NCBI GenBank assembly: GCA_003344405.1
Contig: NOWV01000005.1
Location: 62,001 to 126,000 of the forward strand
Length of the DNA: 64,000 nucleotides
Reading direction: 5' to 3'
Origin: Trichoplax sp. H2
Taxonomy: Eukaryota > Placozoa > Uniplacotomia > Trichoplacea
Shown here: in pieces, positions 34,494 to 48,300 of the stretch
How positions within the stretch are numbered: the first letter of the stretch is position 1
Layout of the letters: each line of letters begins with the position of its first letter
Notes under the pieces: model-generated
The model's database searches: none
What the model saw: only the letters and a program-made list of their open reading frames with translations
What the model was told of the DNA's origin: nothing
Position numbers and translations under genes: made by a program

Positions 34494-37005
34494 CTACTGT
34501 TGCCTGGATTGCCGCGCATATTCAGGGTGAAATTGAGAATTGTACCTGTCATAAGAATAGAAAGAAAGACTGAGTTTAAGCACTAGCTTAACAAATGAAT
34601 ATTTGTCCGTTTGTGTCTATGTCCAGTAGTAGATAAATATTAAAACTTACCTTTGATATGGCGTAGTAGCGCGATCCTTTTGCCCAGAATTATCATTAGT
34701 ACTATAAATACGCTTTAACAAATCTTGCTCTCTTTGTCTTTCTCCTCTCTCTCTTCGAATTCGCTCTGCTCTTAATTCTTCCAAGGTTTTCTTACCTTGA
34801 TTACCTTTACTACTAGCAGCTTTTGAAGCACTTATAGGGGGAGGCAACGGATCAGCCTATATTAAATCAGCGAATATGATTGTATGTTTACGAGAAAAAT
34901 TGTAGCTTATAACTCGTAGTCCTGTTTCGTACGGAGTAAAATGATTTGTACTGTTAACATATTTGTAATATTACCTTATCATTGCCAGTCTTTTTAGCCT
35001 TCAAGTACTTGTTAATATCGTTTAGAGGATCCATGACATTTTTTCTCTTCTTGTCCCTTTGGCTATATCGATTATTAGCAAAACGATAACCATATCTTTG
35101 TGTTACTTTAGCAGAATGAGGTGAATTTAATAACTACTATATAAAGTCCTTTATTTGCAAAATTAAAATGATCAGATAGGGACTACCACATAAAAACAAG
35201 TATCATGATTACTAGCATTTCTAATGGTATCTTTAATAAATTGTAAACGAGTATTGCAATACAATCATACTATACCTAGCTTTCTCTTCAGGTGTTTTCG
35301 AGCGGGTATCATCACAGTACCAAGGCTTACCATCTATTGGTAAAAACTAAATAAGTTAGTAATCAGACATAGAAGGTATTAATGCATTTTACTACTACAG
35401 ACGCAGTATATTCAAATACGACGTACTGTGAGACTCTATAGCACTTTGGCCGAGGTAAGTTAAAATCCCAAGTTTCTTTTCTAGTCGTTCCTGTTCTGCT
35501 TTCTTTTCTGCTTCATATTCACTATTTGTTGTGACAGCATCGTCTTGCTATATTTTAAAGAGAATATCAGAATTACAATAAGATTATTATGGCCGATTAT
35601 AGCCTAAGTTCGATTGGCTACTATCATTTTAAACTACAGCTAATATCTGTGTGTACACCTATCATAGTGTACATTAAGATCCTATGTGCCAATGTTCTTT
35701 CAGAATTATTAGAACATTGTACAACATTAAAATAATAATGGCTGCCAACCGCAGTTGTACACAAGATGGCAAGATCAATACCTCAAAGAGGTTAATATTT
35801 TTCTCCTTGGTTCTACTTCTGGTTAGACTATCGCTAACGTCTTCCCCAGAGTGTATTCGCGATCTCTTACGAAGTATTTCAAGACGAGATTCTTTTTCCT
35901 TTAATTCAATCACAATCGATTAACATTAGCAAGTCAGTAAGAGTTCAATCATTAATAAATAGACTCATTTTTTGTGACTTACGTAGGAAATACTAGGTAC
36001 TTTAATTTTCGTATCTACTCGAGTCATTTGAAAATTAACTGTAAGCAGAATTAAACTGCGGTGATTCGATTTAGGTTTTAAGGTCATCTAGATTATATTT
36101 ATGACTACAGCTTTCGAAAGGTTACTTTATAACCTAGCATGAATTACAACAACACACTTTGCACTAAAGTAATTTGAATATTGCGTGGCAATAGATGCGA
36201 TGATTCAGTTTTGGTGTGCTAACATCATCTGTATCTGTAATTTTGATTTTCTGGAATACCCTCAACTATTAGCCAATTACTGTGCAACATAGCATAAATT
36301 ATAATGATAACTACGTATTTAGCTTCCTCAGTTCTCTACATCACTGTTCTTGAGTCATTTGAACATTACGTAGAATCAGATATGAGGACTCAAGTTGCAT
36401 AGCATAAACAACAACGTTTGTCACTAAGTTTGTAAGTTGCTTTTGGATATAACACAGCTCTAATACCTGTGATTGCAAGTAGAAAGTAATGTCAATTTGA
36501 ATGTCATAATTACGTGTCTAGATCGCTTACAGCTAATTCAATCTTTCGTTGTTTCTCTTCTTCTTCTTGTCGAGCTTTCTCTTCATCGCGTCGTACACGT
36601 TCAATATTGCGCTTATTGCGTACATGCCAACTGTGAATACGTAAGTCGAGAAGGAGTTCCGTTATGAAAAAGAACAAAAAACAGACAGTATTAGATGTAA
36701 GGTGGTAGTAGAAGGGACTTTCCTGCAGCATGCAAGGTTTTTATTAGAGTAGAGCTGTTGAAATGTTGAAATGTGGATGTACAGCAGCAAATAATAATAG
36801 AGTAATAGGATACAAGATTTTTAATTCCAGCTGGAAACTATGCACACAACAATACATTGACGTATTTCGCCCATCGTACAGAGGCAATTTCAATGCTAGA
36901 TAGACGAGGTCGTATAAAGAGCGAGAAGGAAGAAGGAGACGATGGATGAATGGATGAGCATTGATATTGCGTAACAACAAACCTTTTCTTGGGTAAAATA
37001 TTCAT
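34494..37005 (-). CDS. LENG1: Leukocyte receptor cluster member 1 homologue (LENG1), 8 coding exons
   Basis: LENG1 is a nuclear protein with a CIR_N domain, linked to the spliceosome in animals; its biochemical role is poorly known. Minus-strand exons, 5' to 3': 36983-37005, 36531-36630, 35782-35898, 35427-35547, 35276-35333, 34975-35062, 34651-34856, 34494-34545, joining in phase to 254 aa (human 264). The opening MNILPKKS followed by [17 protein letters not shown] is the CIR_N signature. Further matches are [13 protein letters not shown], the PWY motif in exon 5, [13 protein letters not shown] and the ending [17 protein letters not shown]. The first coding exon is only 23 nt. An alternative upstream acceptor for exon 6, also in frame, would add about 12 residues ([11 protein letters not shown]). 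Highly charged, mostly helical. Divergent from the DUF445 gene. Confidence 0.92.
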
Positions 37006-37900
37006 CTTTCTTATTAGTCTCTAATTGGCAGCAATGTCAACACTATCAATGGTTAACAACTTGAATTGGTTTAATGTCTAAAGAAGCGATGGTTAAGGAT
37101 TGCAATGGAGAGCCTTGGTAGATGCTAATCAGTCATAAGCGATGGGATCTATTCTCAGTTAGCAACCAACCCTAAACCATGATCGCCATGTAAGGTGCTG
37201 TTAATAGAGAAGAGAGGAAGATGCTAAAGACAGTGTCAGGCATACAGTATTAATTGAATTTTACATACCGTATTTAGTACTCCATTCTACAGTACAGTAC
37301 TGTACTCCAAAACGGTACGGTACAGACCGGTCCGGTCCGGGACAGTTTGAGTGTGTAGCGTGCTTTTCGCCTCATAGGTAGACCCTACTAGTCCATGCAT
37401 CAGTGCGCGCCATAGGACTCGACCACAGATCAATCATCCATCATACAGTACAAGTCAGCTGGAAGCCAAAGCAACGACTTGCCCTCTCCAGCCGACATTT
37501 CTTTGCAAAAGGAAAGGCAAAAATTCACCGTTAACCTTCATGCCAGTGCAATTAAATGAAGATATTGCCTATGGAAGATCCTGCTGCTGTTCGGTAAGAC
37601 CTTAGGCAGAAGTACCTACGGTGTTATAATCTTGGTTTAGCAGTGAAAAAAACCGCTTGGCAATAGAACAATTCCAATTCAAGCAATTCGATGTGGTTTG
37701 ATTGATAGTGACAATGCCAACGTAGGTGATAGAAGTATAATTTCTAACCAGTAATCCATTTCAATGTTCTCTATTTTTCCAATATGGATTCTCCTTTCTT
37801 CAATATCATATCCAAAAGTCACAAAATGACTCAAAATTCAACTTTTTTCTTTGCCATGAAATCAGAATAAGCGTACAGTATTTGAAAATTGTATAATGGG
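37006..37900. promoter_or_regulatory. LENG1 upstream region with CAGTAC and CCGGTCCGG motifs
   Basis: About 280 bp upstream of the LENG1 start, 37280-37350 reads TACAGTACAGTACTGTACTC and then GGTACGGTACAGACC and GGTCCGGTCCGG, again short self-complementary words. A further TACAGTACAAG occurs near 37447. No gene is seen. A promoter or boundary role is inferred from position. Confidence 0.4.
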
Positions 37901-37917
37901 CTGCACGAGCACTGTCG

Positions 37918-38475
37918 TAGTCAATTCTGTTAGGACACCGAGCAATCTTCAATGAAATTGAGCCTGTAATAAGCTATTATGCAGGCATTTCTCTTACAAA
38001 AAACATCTTAATTTTAATGTAGTAGAAGGAAATCGTAGAATAACTCAAAGTAGTTTCATTTTTACCTTTGATATACACTGCACATTGAGAAGAAGCATAG
38101 TTGAAAAGTCGACAATGAGCTACGCAAGTATTACCGTTCGTAGTCGACCTTGCTGGACTCGTGGCAATCGTCAATGAATTGACCACATTAATGGACTGAT
38201 TCATCATGATGAAGAAGCCATAATTCAAGGGTTTCTTTCGTAAAAATGATCCTTTCTTCAATGGAGTATAAGGAAATCGTCAAAGTGGTTTCATTTTTAT
38301 TTTTCACATTCACTGTACATTGAGAAGAAGCATAGTTGAAAAGTCGACAATGGCCTACACAAGCAGTACCGTAGTATTCCATGTTGCTGAACTCGTAGCA
38401 ATCGTCAATGAATGGAGTATATATTAATGGACTAGTTATGATGATGACAATTATCTTAGATAGTAGCTCATGCAA
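37918..38475 (-). pseudogene. Three decayed tandem copies of a Cys-rich, PAN/apple-like coding repeat
   Basis: Units of about 200 bp lie near 37918-37990 (very degenerate), 37990-38225 and 38225-38475. On the minus strand the best copy reads DDCYEF, then CVGHCRLFNYASSQCTV, then KNKNETTL; the middle one reads CVAHCRLFNYASSQCAV. A C..HC..FNY..S.C spacing recalls PAN/apple domains, but the match is weak. The middle copy has one extra base before the second Cys relative to the best copy, so its two halves are in different frames, and the first copy has lost most motifs. No start, splice frame or downstream exon was found. Read as relics rather than an active gene. Confidence 0.4.
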
Positions 38476-39158
38476 GTGACAAAATAGTAATCACGGTATT
38501 GATTATTAATACAGCCTACTTCAGATTTTAGTAGCCATAAAATAACATCAGATTTGATATACTTGTACGAGTAGTTTGATCTCATCGGCATCCAAATTAT
38601 CACAATTACTACTTTACTGTATTTGAAGGTATAGACAGTATTATTATTATTATTTTAATTAGAGTGTGCATTGTACCAATATGCATCTAAAGTAAAGGTT
38701 GTAGAAAGTTTATTGATACTCACACGTGTAATAGGTACACTTGATTATACGTACAGTATATCTCGAGAACTGGATAGCAAAAATGCAGCTGCTTGCTACT
38801 GCAGGCATATTTTTTTTACCTTTTTTCATTTCATTTCATGATTGGTGACTTAGCTAATGTATAAGCTTTAACCAACATGTAACATACTGCAGGGACTACT
38901 AAGACAGTCAGTAGTCGCTTCATACTCTACTGTATAGTACTTGAAAATTCTTCAGTATATAAAGTTCAAAATAAGTTCAAAAATAGAGTTATAAAAATAA
39001 ATAGAAAAAGTCGCAATGATAAACACTGACTTTTAAACATCATTCTTATTAATTCTAAAGGTTGCTTCACCTTTTCGTAACTGATTGCGTTGCGTTATTA
39101 TTATAGTTCAAATGCTAAGGGGTTACTGTTGGATGCTAACAATGATGACGAAATTCAT
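38476..39158. other. Upstream region of DUF445 gene
   Basis: No gene is supported. An open frame continues 51 bp upstream of the chosen DUF445 start codon and includes a possible acceptor (ATTATAG at about 39107), so a further 5' exon may exist in this stretch. A weak CTGTATAGTAC lies near 38930. Confidence 0.45.
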
Positions 39159-41622
39159 ATGGAATCGACAGAAATGATACTAATCGAGACTACCAATGAA
39201 AGTAATACGGACAGAACTCAAAGCAAAATACCTTTTCGACAGGTAATAAAAATGACACCGCTGTCTTGCATTTACTAAAAGTGAATGATTTTCATGTCTA
39301 TACGTTTTTGCGTATTCAATTGTATCGTTATTATTTTACCATAGTTAGCGTACTTGTACAAACTTGAAGTTATCGTCAATATTGCACTGTATTCCTAACC
39401 TTTGCTAATTATCTCCAATAATTAATAATATAATCTGAGTTGAATAAAATGTTAAACTGTTGATAAACTTAATACTTTTAACTAATGGTACGTTATTGCG
39501 TTTAAATTCAATCTGAACAGAGGGTAGAAGGACTGTATAAGAATTACTGTGGTGTAGCTGAATGGGGTAACTTTATTACTTTGGTAATTATGATATTAGG
39601 AATCATTCTGGTGGAAATTTTCAAACACATACATCCGAAAGGTACATTTTATTATATTCAGTTTCTATCAACACTACGTTTTCGTCTTTGCGCTTATTTA
39701 CAATTAATACGTGATAATAGCAACACCCAAGTCATCTTTATTATAATCAATTAGTGATAGAGTGATACAATATTGCGTTTCTTAAATAAGTTCCAATACC
39801 AAGACAGATCATTATTTAAACTTTATTAACCAATATTTGTGTAGTATACTATACAGTAGATTCATGAAATGATACCTTATTTCGAAAATCTACACCGTTA
39901 TTGTTTATTAATGTTGAGTTTTTTCCATTAGTGTATTATCAAATTTTCCGCATTATTCGAGCTATTGGCGTATTTGGACTATCAGGTAATATCGTAAAAA
40001 AATTGACTAAAAAAGAGCACCTAAAAGATTTAAAATAAATTATTACGGTATTGATTAGTGATACAATATATCGGAATATTGGTTGATCAGTGGCGATGAT
40101 AGATTTATATAATTAAAGTCAGTACCAACTTTCGAATGTCGTTCATAGAACTTGATACGATGACTGTTGTTAATACAATCAATGTACAAGTTAATACAAC
40201 TTTCCTTATACAATTTCCTTCATACTAACTTGTATACTTGGCTACAAACTACTTTAATAGGTGGTATAACTAACTGGTTAGCTGTAAAGATGCTTTTCGA
40301 TAAGATTCCCGGATTAATCGGCAGGTAATATTTCATATTATGTCTTATTTTGAAACTATTCGAAAAATAGAAACTGAAACATTGTTAAATTGTCACATGA
40401 AGTAATAGAGATTTTTACACCTGTCATTGAATTCATCCTCAAATATTTATTTAATTTGAAAATACTGCTTTAGTGGAGTTATTCGAAATCAATTCATAGA
40501 AATTCGTAACTGTGTCAAGATGGTAGTTTTAGATACCTTCTTCGAGCCCAGCAGCATGATGGAATATTTAAATGGCAAGCAAGACGATTGGCTACAACAG
40601 TTGGATATAGGTAAACAAATTTTAACATTAACTTTGACTAGTTGCCATATTATAAGTCATGATTGGTTAAACATTAGACAGTATCATATGAGATTTTTAA
40701 CTAATGAAAAAAAGATTACATGGTTATCATACTATATAACGAAATAAAAAGATTCTGAATCTACCTTATGATCTAATGAAGTTATATGAATTGGAGATAA
40801 AGAACGAATACTTACGTTTTTGGGATAGATTCTAAAATAGACGGAGTTTTAAAATCTCAAGCTGCGGATGAAATTGTTGACAAGCAATTAAGTTTGATGA
40901 TGAGTAGACCAGAAGGTAATATAGTAGTAATATCTTTGTAATGCTAATGTAAAAGATTGTTCAGCATTTAGATTTTGAGAAATGTCTTACTAAATAATAC
41001 AGGTATGATGTTATCCTTTATGGGTATGAGCGTAAACGTTTTAAAGCCGACGATTCTACCGTTCATTCATGGCCTAGGACCTACCGTATCATCTGTGGTA
41101 TTAATTTAACCAGCTATTTATTACATTATTACCTATGATATCGATAGGGCTATATTAATAATAAAATTTTTCGATCAATTTATTTATCAAAGTTCTATTT
41201 ACCCGATACAGCTATCCAAGAATATTCAGACTTCAGAATTTATCAATCCTGAAAATATTCGGAAACAGGTATATTTTATTGTTAACACTATGCCTAACAG
41301 TACATTTTTATTGCTGTTAAGTTAGATAAACATATGCGGTATTATTAGTCGATCTAAAATTTACTATTTATTAGGTAGATGAATTATTATCGGTAAAACT
41401 AGAAGAAATGACAGCTACTCGCGTGAAAGCGGTAAGACTTGTAGACATGTATTTGTAAGTTTGCAATTTGCATTGCTGAGTTTCCGCTGACCACAGTTTT
41501 ATTTTTGGATGTAGCTGGTAGAGCATATGATACGTAAACACTTGGGATGGCTGGTTGTGTGGGGTAATGTATTTGGCGCCCTAATTGGCATTATTTGTGA
41601 AGTCTCATCTGTTTTTAAGTGA
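39159..41622 (+). CDS. DUF445-family membrane protein, 10 exons seen
   Basis: DUF445 proteins are membrane proteins common in bacteria (the B. subtilis YheB type) and of unknown function. Exons: 39159-39242, 39521-39641, 39932-39985, 40261-40324, 40474-40610, 40829-40915, 41003-41097, 41212-41268, 41375-41431, 41515-41622, joining in phase to 287 aa. GGITNWLAVKMLFDKIPGLI in exons 3-5 is the family hallmark, and the end HLGWLVVWGNVFGALIGII is the expected C-terminal membrane helix. Another membrane helix is in exon 2 (FITLVIMILGIILVEIF). The middle part is soluble and probably helical. The first ATG in the frame is used; the true start could be in an upstream exon. It has typical short introns, so it is a resident gene of this genome, not contamination. 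Confidence 0.8.
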
Positions 41623-44600
41623 TGCTTAGTATAATAGAAGTACATATGCGATTGCTTTTTAACATATACGCGTAAAGGGGAATATTTTATCTCTACTTTT
41701 AATAAACCGTGATACTATCGAAGAAAAAATTCATTATTTATAGTTACATTCACCTTGTACTTAGCAGCTTATGGCTAACTCTCTTTATTCCATTGTTGAA
41801 TACTAATTAATGTAAAAAATTTTGCTATTCTGTAACTTTTAATGTTATCTTTACGTGTATATTGTTTGAATTTATAACACATCGTACTTTCGAAACTTGT
41901 CAAAGCTGAAATATTTTTAATTTATTACAATTCAGTTTGTAGCTTCTGGTCTTTGTGCGTTTTATTGGTGTCCCAGGACATCAAGTCATAGAAATTTAAT
42001 AGTGATAACAAAAAGTTATTACAGTTAGAATAAAGTAGTGATGTACAGTATAATTTGTATCTTATGAAGCTGTAGAGTTTTCTCTATAGTTTGAAAGCAA
42101 GAAATTAACATTCTACATGTCATAAAATTCATGTGATTGGCGACTTTTGAATAAATTCTGTTCCCTCTGAATGGGCAATAGGATGTAAATAACTACGATC
42201 GTATTGGAAGTATTTCAAGCTACAAGTATTATGTCCTAATTATGGTATATTTTCCGTTTTATATAAAAAGACTACGCTTTATTCTTAGTACTACTTGCAT
42301 AATATTGTAACGTATGTCTAGTTCAAATTGTATCCTGCGAGATCATGAGATTACATAGAAAGATTTAACTAGTGCTTTTTATACCTATGTATGTTACAGC
42401 AGAAGGCTGTAATAGGTCCTAACATAGCTGTATATTCAGCACTCAGACAGTGATGCAGTCAGTGATTAGCACCTTCGAAATGGCAGTCTCTAACATTTGG
42501 AAGTCCTAACCTTACTAAATACTGTCAATTTTCCCTATGGTTCTAACATAGCTATTCTGCATCATAGATACTGCACTGATCTTAGCACAAGCAGTGGTAT
42601 AAGTCTAGAAGTTCTACCCATAGAGGTTCTTCTCTATGGTCCTAACATAGATATTCTGCGTCATAGGTGTTGGACTAATCTTAGCACTTTCGAAATGTTA
42701 GTACAACTTATACTGTATAAGTCTATCTGTACAGACTGGATCAGTTATTAGACAGTAATCTCGCGTTAATTAAGCTTACAATCGAGTAGTTACTTAAAAT
42801 ACTAATAGAACAGCCGCAATAATATATTTAGTTTATAGTTGAGTAATGGGTTAAAAATATCATTAGAACAGCTATTTTAGAGATATTGTAGTTGAAGAAC
42901 TATGCCCTAGTATAGGATACAGAGACTAATTTATGACAAATCCTCGATTATCGTAAGAAACTGATTAAAGAGAAATATCAACGTTGCGATTTTCGTCGAC
43001 AATCACGAATTGGTTAGTCCACATTTAAATAATAATAGATTAGGAGGTAGATAAGAGTATTAAGCTATTAATCGATACTCTTTACCAACTAAACAAACCT
43101 GACGCCATTGAATCTCTTCGACAATACTCCAAAATATGTTTGGCTACAATTACCATGACGATATTCAGCTAGTCAAAATCAATCTTAAAGAATTACAGGA
43201 TAATTCTCAAGAAATATAACGATTTCCTGCTTAATTAATGCTTCATCGAATAAAATTCTAAATGCAGTGGGAGGCATTTACTCTATAGTAATCGATACTA
43301 GTGAGTTAGGAAAGACAGAAAAAAACTACCTAAGAAGCACATAGCAAAATACTAAATATAGAAAAAGAAAATACGAATGATACAATTCACAATCTGTGGT
43401 TGATGTTAGCTCGGCAGCTTAATAAATTATTCGCTACTAGTAAACCATATTTCTGAGTATATATAATACGCGTTTTGTCAACATTTAAAATGTCCAATTA
43501 ATATCATTTTTATTAGCAAGTAATGCATTCATATCTCAATAGTGAAAAAATAGAATAAACTAAAATAGATCGTTTATGCATCAAAATATTTCTATCTTTC
43601 CTGATAACATAAATCTAATCTTCACTGATAATTTTGTCCATTTATTTAGATATTAGCATTAAAAAATAAAACTATATTTAGTATTCATACTTTTTATATC
43701 AGTTCAGAACATGCAATAAACTAAAATCAAGCAATTGCTATATAAATTCAGTGTGCGAAAGATGCATAAACAGTATAATCGTAAATCTACCTACTATCAC
43801 ATTTTTAGAATAGAAAATAAAATATTTGTATACGATTTATTCTTCAAACGGAAATTCCACTGCAAAACGTCTTCGCAACCTTAAGTAGTAGCTTTCTCAG
43901 GGTTTTTAATTAGCTCATCAAAAGTTTTGTGGCGACTCGTATCGAATAAAGAGGTTCTACATTGCAATAAAGTAATTTATTATTAGAAAGTGGATGTCCT
44001 TGCAAGATTTTAAATTATTCAGCTGATTTTGCCAACTCAGCAATTTTAATACCCTTAACTGAAGGATTGATATGTTAGGCATTCATCAGTGAGTGATGAC
44101 GTCGTAAGTAGAATCTCTTTTTTCTTCGTGGCTAATTATAATCAGGGTTGCAACTAGCTTGATTGGATGTTTGTTTGTAGTCATGAGATATCAAGTAATT
44201 TTTATTCATAGCATTAAAAAGAGAATATTCAAGTATTGCCAGCATTCTTTGACGTACAGTAAAAGTAAAGTATACAACTCTTATATGCTTAGCAGCTGTA
44301 TTAATGACTGAAAGATATATCTGAGAATGACTTACTGTGGAGGAGAAATTACTATTCTATAGGTAAAAGGGTAATACTTCATTTCCCATTTCATACGTAT
44401 ACAGTCCAATGATTAAGTTCTGTACAGTTTGCTTGAAACAAAGCTAATCCAAACCTTGCTAACTAATTTTATAGCAACGATGAGCTGTAGTGCTCTTGCT
44501 ATTCGTTATCAAGTGAAAATATTGGTCAACAACTTTGCTGTTGTTGCTACCTTCAAGATATGAGACTCTCTGCGAAAGGATTCTCTTTAAAAATGGCTGT

Positions 44601-45381
44601 GTAGAACATGCAATCACCGCGTTGAGCTCTTGAATGTATTGATTCTACTTTACTGTAATTTTTATTTATTGACACAGTTTGCTATAGCTTAGTCTTGACG
44701 ACCAATACCTTATACTGTAAGGGCTTGCGGGTCATTGCATAGCTAAAGTGCTTGCAGATGAGATTTGCATTATTACTTTGGAAAAAATGAATCATAAAAT
44801 CCACCTATTCATCCAATCAATGGCTAGACATATTGCTCAACTTACTCTCTTATTTTGTTTTACCTCTCTTGGTAATTTCTATATGCGGTATAATCTATTC
44901 TTAGTGCAAGTCCATTTCCACTACGCTATAACAAAATTCTATAGATGTAGGATCTATATTGAACAGTTTACTCGTGGAATTCTATTTATAGTCTAACCTG
45001 ATTGTAGCATAGAAATACCCTAACACAAATTTAAGCTTCTTAGTACTGTACTCATCGATGTTTGTAAATAATTCTCTCTTGTGCTTTCTACATTATAAAA
45101 GCAATTCTTATAATAAGGTAAAAAGGCAAGGATTTATTTCGTATTTCACATATGCAACGACTAAGTTCTGTACATTTTAGTTTAAACAAAAGCTAAATCA
45201 TATGTTAACAATCAATTTTACAGCAAAAATGAACCGTAATGCTTAGTACTCTACTCATTAACATATAAAAATTTAATAATCAACTTTGCTGATATTCCTA
45301 CCTTCAATATAAAACACTGTTTTACTTATTATTGCAGAAATTTAAACGACATAATACAAATGTGTCAATATTGGCATGATT
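41623..45381. other. Convergent intergenic region with imperfect repeats
   Basis: There is no supported gene between DUF445 and FEN1. Two repeat families are visible. GGTCCTAACATAG-type words recur at about 42414, 42538 and 42640 with related text after them (ATTCTGCRTCATAG). A diverged direct repeat of ~150 bp lies at about 44415-44565 and 45165-45315, both running from AAGTTCTGTACA to CAACTTTGCTG and CTACCTTCAA. Confidence 0.55.
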
Positions 45382-48300
45382 TTATCGCCTCTTAAATCTT
45401 CCGGCAGGGCCTGGTTTTGCTTTCTTTTTCCCAGCATCTTTCTTGGCATCAGTCTTAAGTAAAAAACATTAATCAAAAAATTATCCTTAAACGTTAATCT
45501 CCATAATTATAACTCCTTAGCTGTATTATTTAAAGTAATAACCTTTCGTTTGATTGCCCCAGGTGTAATTGTGAAGAAAGAGTCTAATCTTCCCTGTGTT
45601 GAAGTGCCTCGTGCTTTGGAAATTTTTTCTACCCCACGACGAATTCTATCTTCACTACAATATAAACGTAAAAAATGTATTACGCTTAGTAAGACGTAAA
45701 TTTATTGCAACCATCCAAACAATTCTAACCATAACCAAATTATGACTACCGTTTCTTTACCTAAAACCTTTTTCTTCAACAAGGAATTTTACCAGTTCAT
45801 CAGCATCGGGTTCAGTCCATTTTAACTGTAATATTAATTTCGTATCTTAGATGATCTATCATCGCGTATCTTTCAATTTTACTTCATAATCTATATTAGG
45901 TTTACGAGAAATACAATATTATCAATTACTTCCATATCTTCACATTTTTCTACATCAGGGTTGAGAAAGAGCATTCTTGCATCCTATGTATGAAATAATA
46001 AGAATTATTTTTAGATTTCGGTACTTTCTAAGTACAGTACAGTAAGATGAGTCATTTTAAGTGCAACTTAATTTTCGTTGCTGTATATAATTATCAATAT
46101 CATTAGTATATATAATTTGCAGAAACATTAAATATATGTTAACGCTAATGGAATATTGCTATAGTATTAATGACCATACCTTATATGGCCAATTTTCAGG
46201 AACAGTAAACTTCTGTTCAGTAAATAAGTAAAAATTAACATCAAGGGCTTTACTTCGAACGTCGTCTATATTACAGAGTCTAGATATTTAACTCGTTTTT
46301 AAGTTGACCTCAGAAGATATATTTTTGACGATATCTTCAATGGATTTGTATTTTTCTATTAAACCGACTGCTCGTTTCGGTCCAACACCTGTTGAAGAAT
46401 TGAATGTTAAAAATCATTGTCCAATAAAGTAATCATTTTTCGGCTATTTAATCATTGAGACAAACCTTTGATAGAATCACAGTAATCACACCCAAGTAAA
46501 ATGCATAGATCGATAAACTGTTATAAAATATTTTTAATAATAGTAACAAAATAGTTATCGTATAAAAGTGCGAAATGGATCAATTAACGATAACGCCAGC
46601 TATTTACTTGTTCCATTGAGAAATTTAATTCTAGCAACGCATTTTTCAAATGGAATTCTTGTATGGGCATTTTTCTATAACAAATCAGTTCAATAGCAAC
46701 AAAAATAATTAGAATGAAAAAATTACAGTCAGACTGTATGGTGATGCAGTAATATTTAACCTGGCTTCACTAAATGTTAGATGCCTTAACATGGCATTCG
46801 ACCCAAATGTTAAGGCATCCATATCCTCCGTACCGGTTGCATAGACCTAAATATACATTTAAATTATTGATAATATAGTCTAAATGGATCTAATGACGAA
46901 TGCTTTAAATATGTTGATCGTATAACGATCATTTTTACCTTTCCAGCTTTAACTAAAGCAGCACATTGTGATTCGGCCTCACATGGTGCCTACATTTAAA
47001 AACGGTTTTATGTATAGAGAAGTGGAGTATATTAGCTAGCCTCATAAAGTATAATAAGTTTAATAGATTTGCTAATGTCTGATTATATCTTATTATCCAA
47101 TGCGCTATTGTTAATGAAAAAGTATGACGCATATGCATTACAATTGATTGCGATATGCGATACCTGAACGACAGGAACACCCATCAATTTTAACAATTTC
47201 TTGCCTTCGTCGCAATGCTCAGGAGTCATTCTTACCTAAAATTGCATTCAAGGTACGGGTAATAGAAACGCTTTAAGAGCGATCCAATTTCTTTAATTTA
47301 GTTTGTAATTCTATACGCTCTATAGTTTAAACGTTACATAACTGTAGATGACTAAATTTATTCATTGTACTTATGTAAACAGCACATACGATATAACCCC
47401 TATTTGCACATAGCGTTACAGTTGTTGCTAGTAAGATAGGATTTTTAAGGCATATGATTAAGTAAAAGCATACCATTGTAGCATCATTTCAGGATTAAGT
47501 ATACTACTTACAGTCCTTCTTGTAAATTTGTCAATGTTGTCAGCATCACCTGTCAAGGAATTTGTAAGTTTACATTTATGGTAAAACTGGAACAGACATA
47601 CATACATTACATAACATAGCTACCAAAGGTACAATCGAAGAAATCATTGCAACAGAATATGAATTACATACCTTCCTTTTCAGCTTCTGAAGCTTGTTTT
47701 TGAGCTTCTTCTCTCCTTTCTTGGCGACGTGCAAGCTGGAATGATACGATGAAATAGTTTATTTACAGCAAATACTAGTTGTCTACAAGTTGCTATCAAA
47801 GATAGGTAATAATAAGCACTGCAGATTACCTCTCCAGACTTTAGTCGAGGTGGTTTTCCATCAAAAACATAACTGTCGTTTAAAAATAGAAAGAGTAATC
47901 AGATGTAGTTATTCTAGTTGGCTTTAGTCCCTATTTTGCCTAGTAATCCAAGGAAATAACATTGATCCTTGCTTTGTATTTTTATATAGCTTAAGATCAA
48001 AATGAGAATGACGATGTAAACCGACTTACACAGGCTTTATTCCATTTTCCATCATACGAATAGTCCGATAGAATAATCCCATCAAATGACTACAATACGA
48101 GTAGATATAAAATTGTTAATTTATTGCAATGTTGAATAGGACTATCCTTTAAAATTTGATGATAGTATCTTTCTCATTGTCTTGGATGCTATAAAATGAA
48201 GGTATAACAACCAATAGCTCGATATTAGAGTCTGTCAACTTGCAATCTATTTACCTTGTTGTTTCTCCAGCTTCATTGGTCAAGACATTACCATCAGATC

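Noticed and set aside
36473-36667. Plus-strand frame opposite LENG1 exon 2
   Set aside because: Antisense shadow of the charged CIR_N exon.
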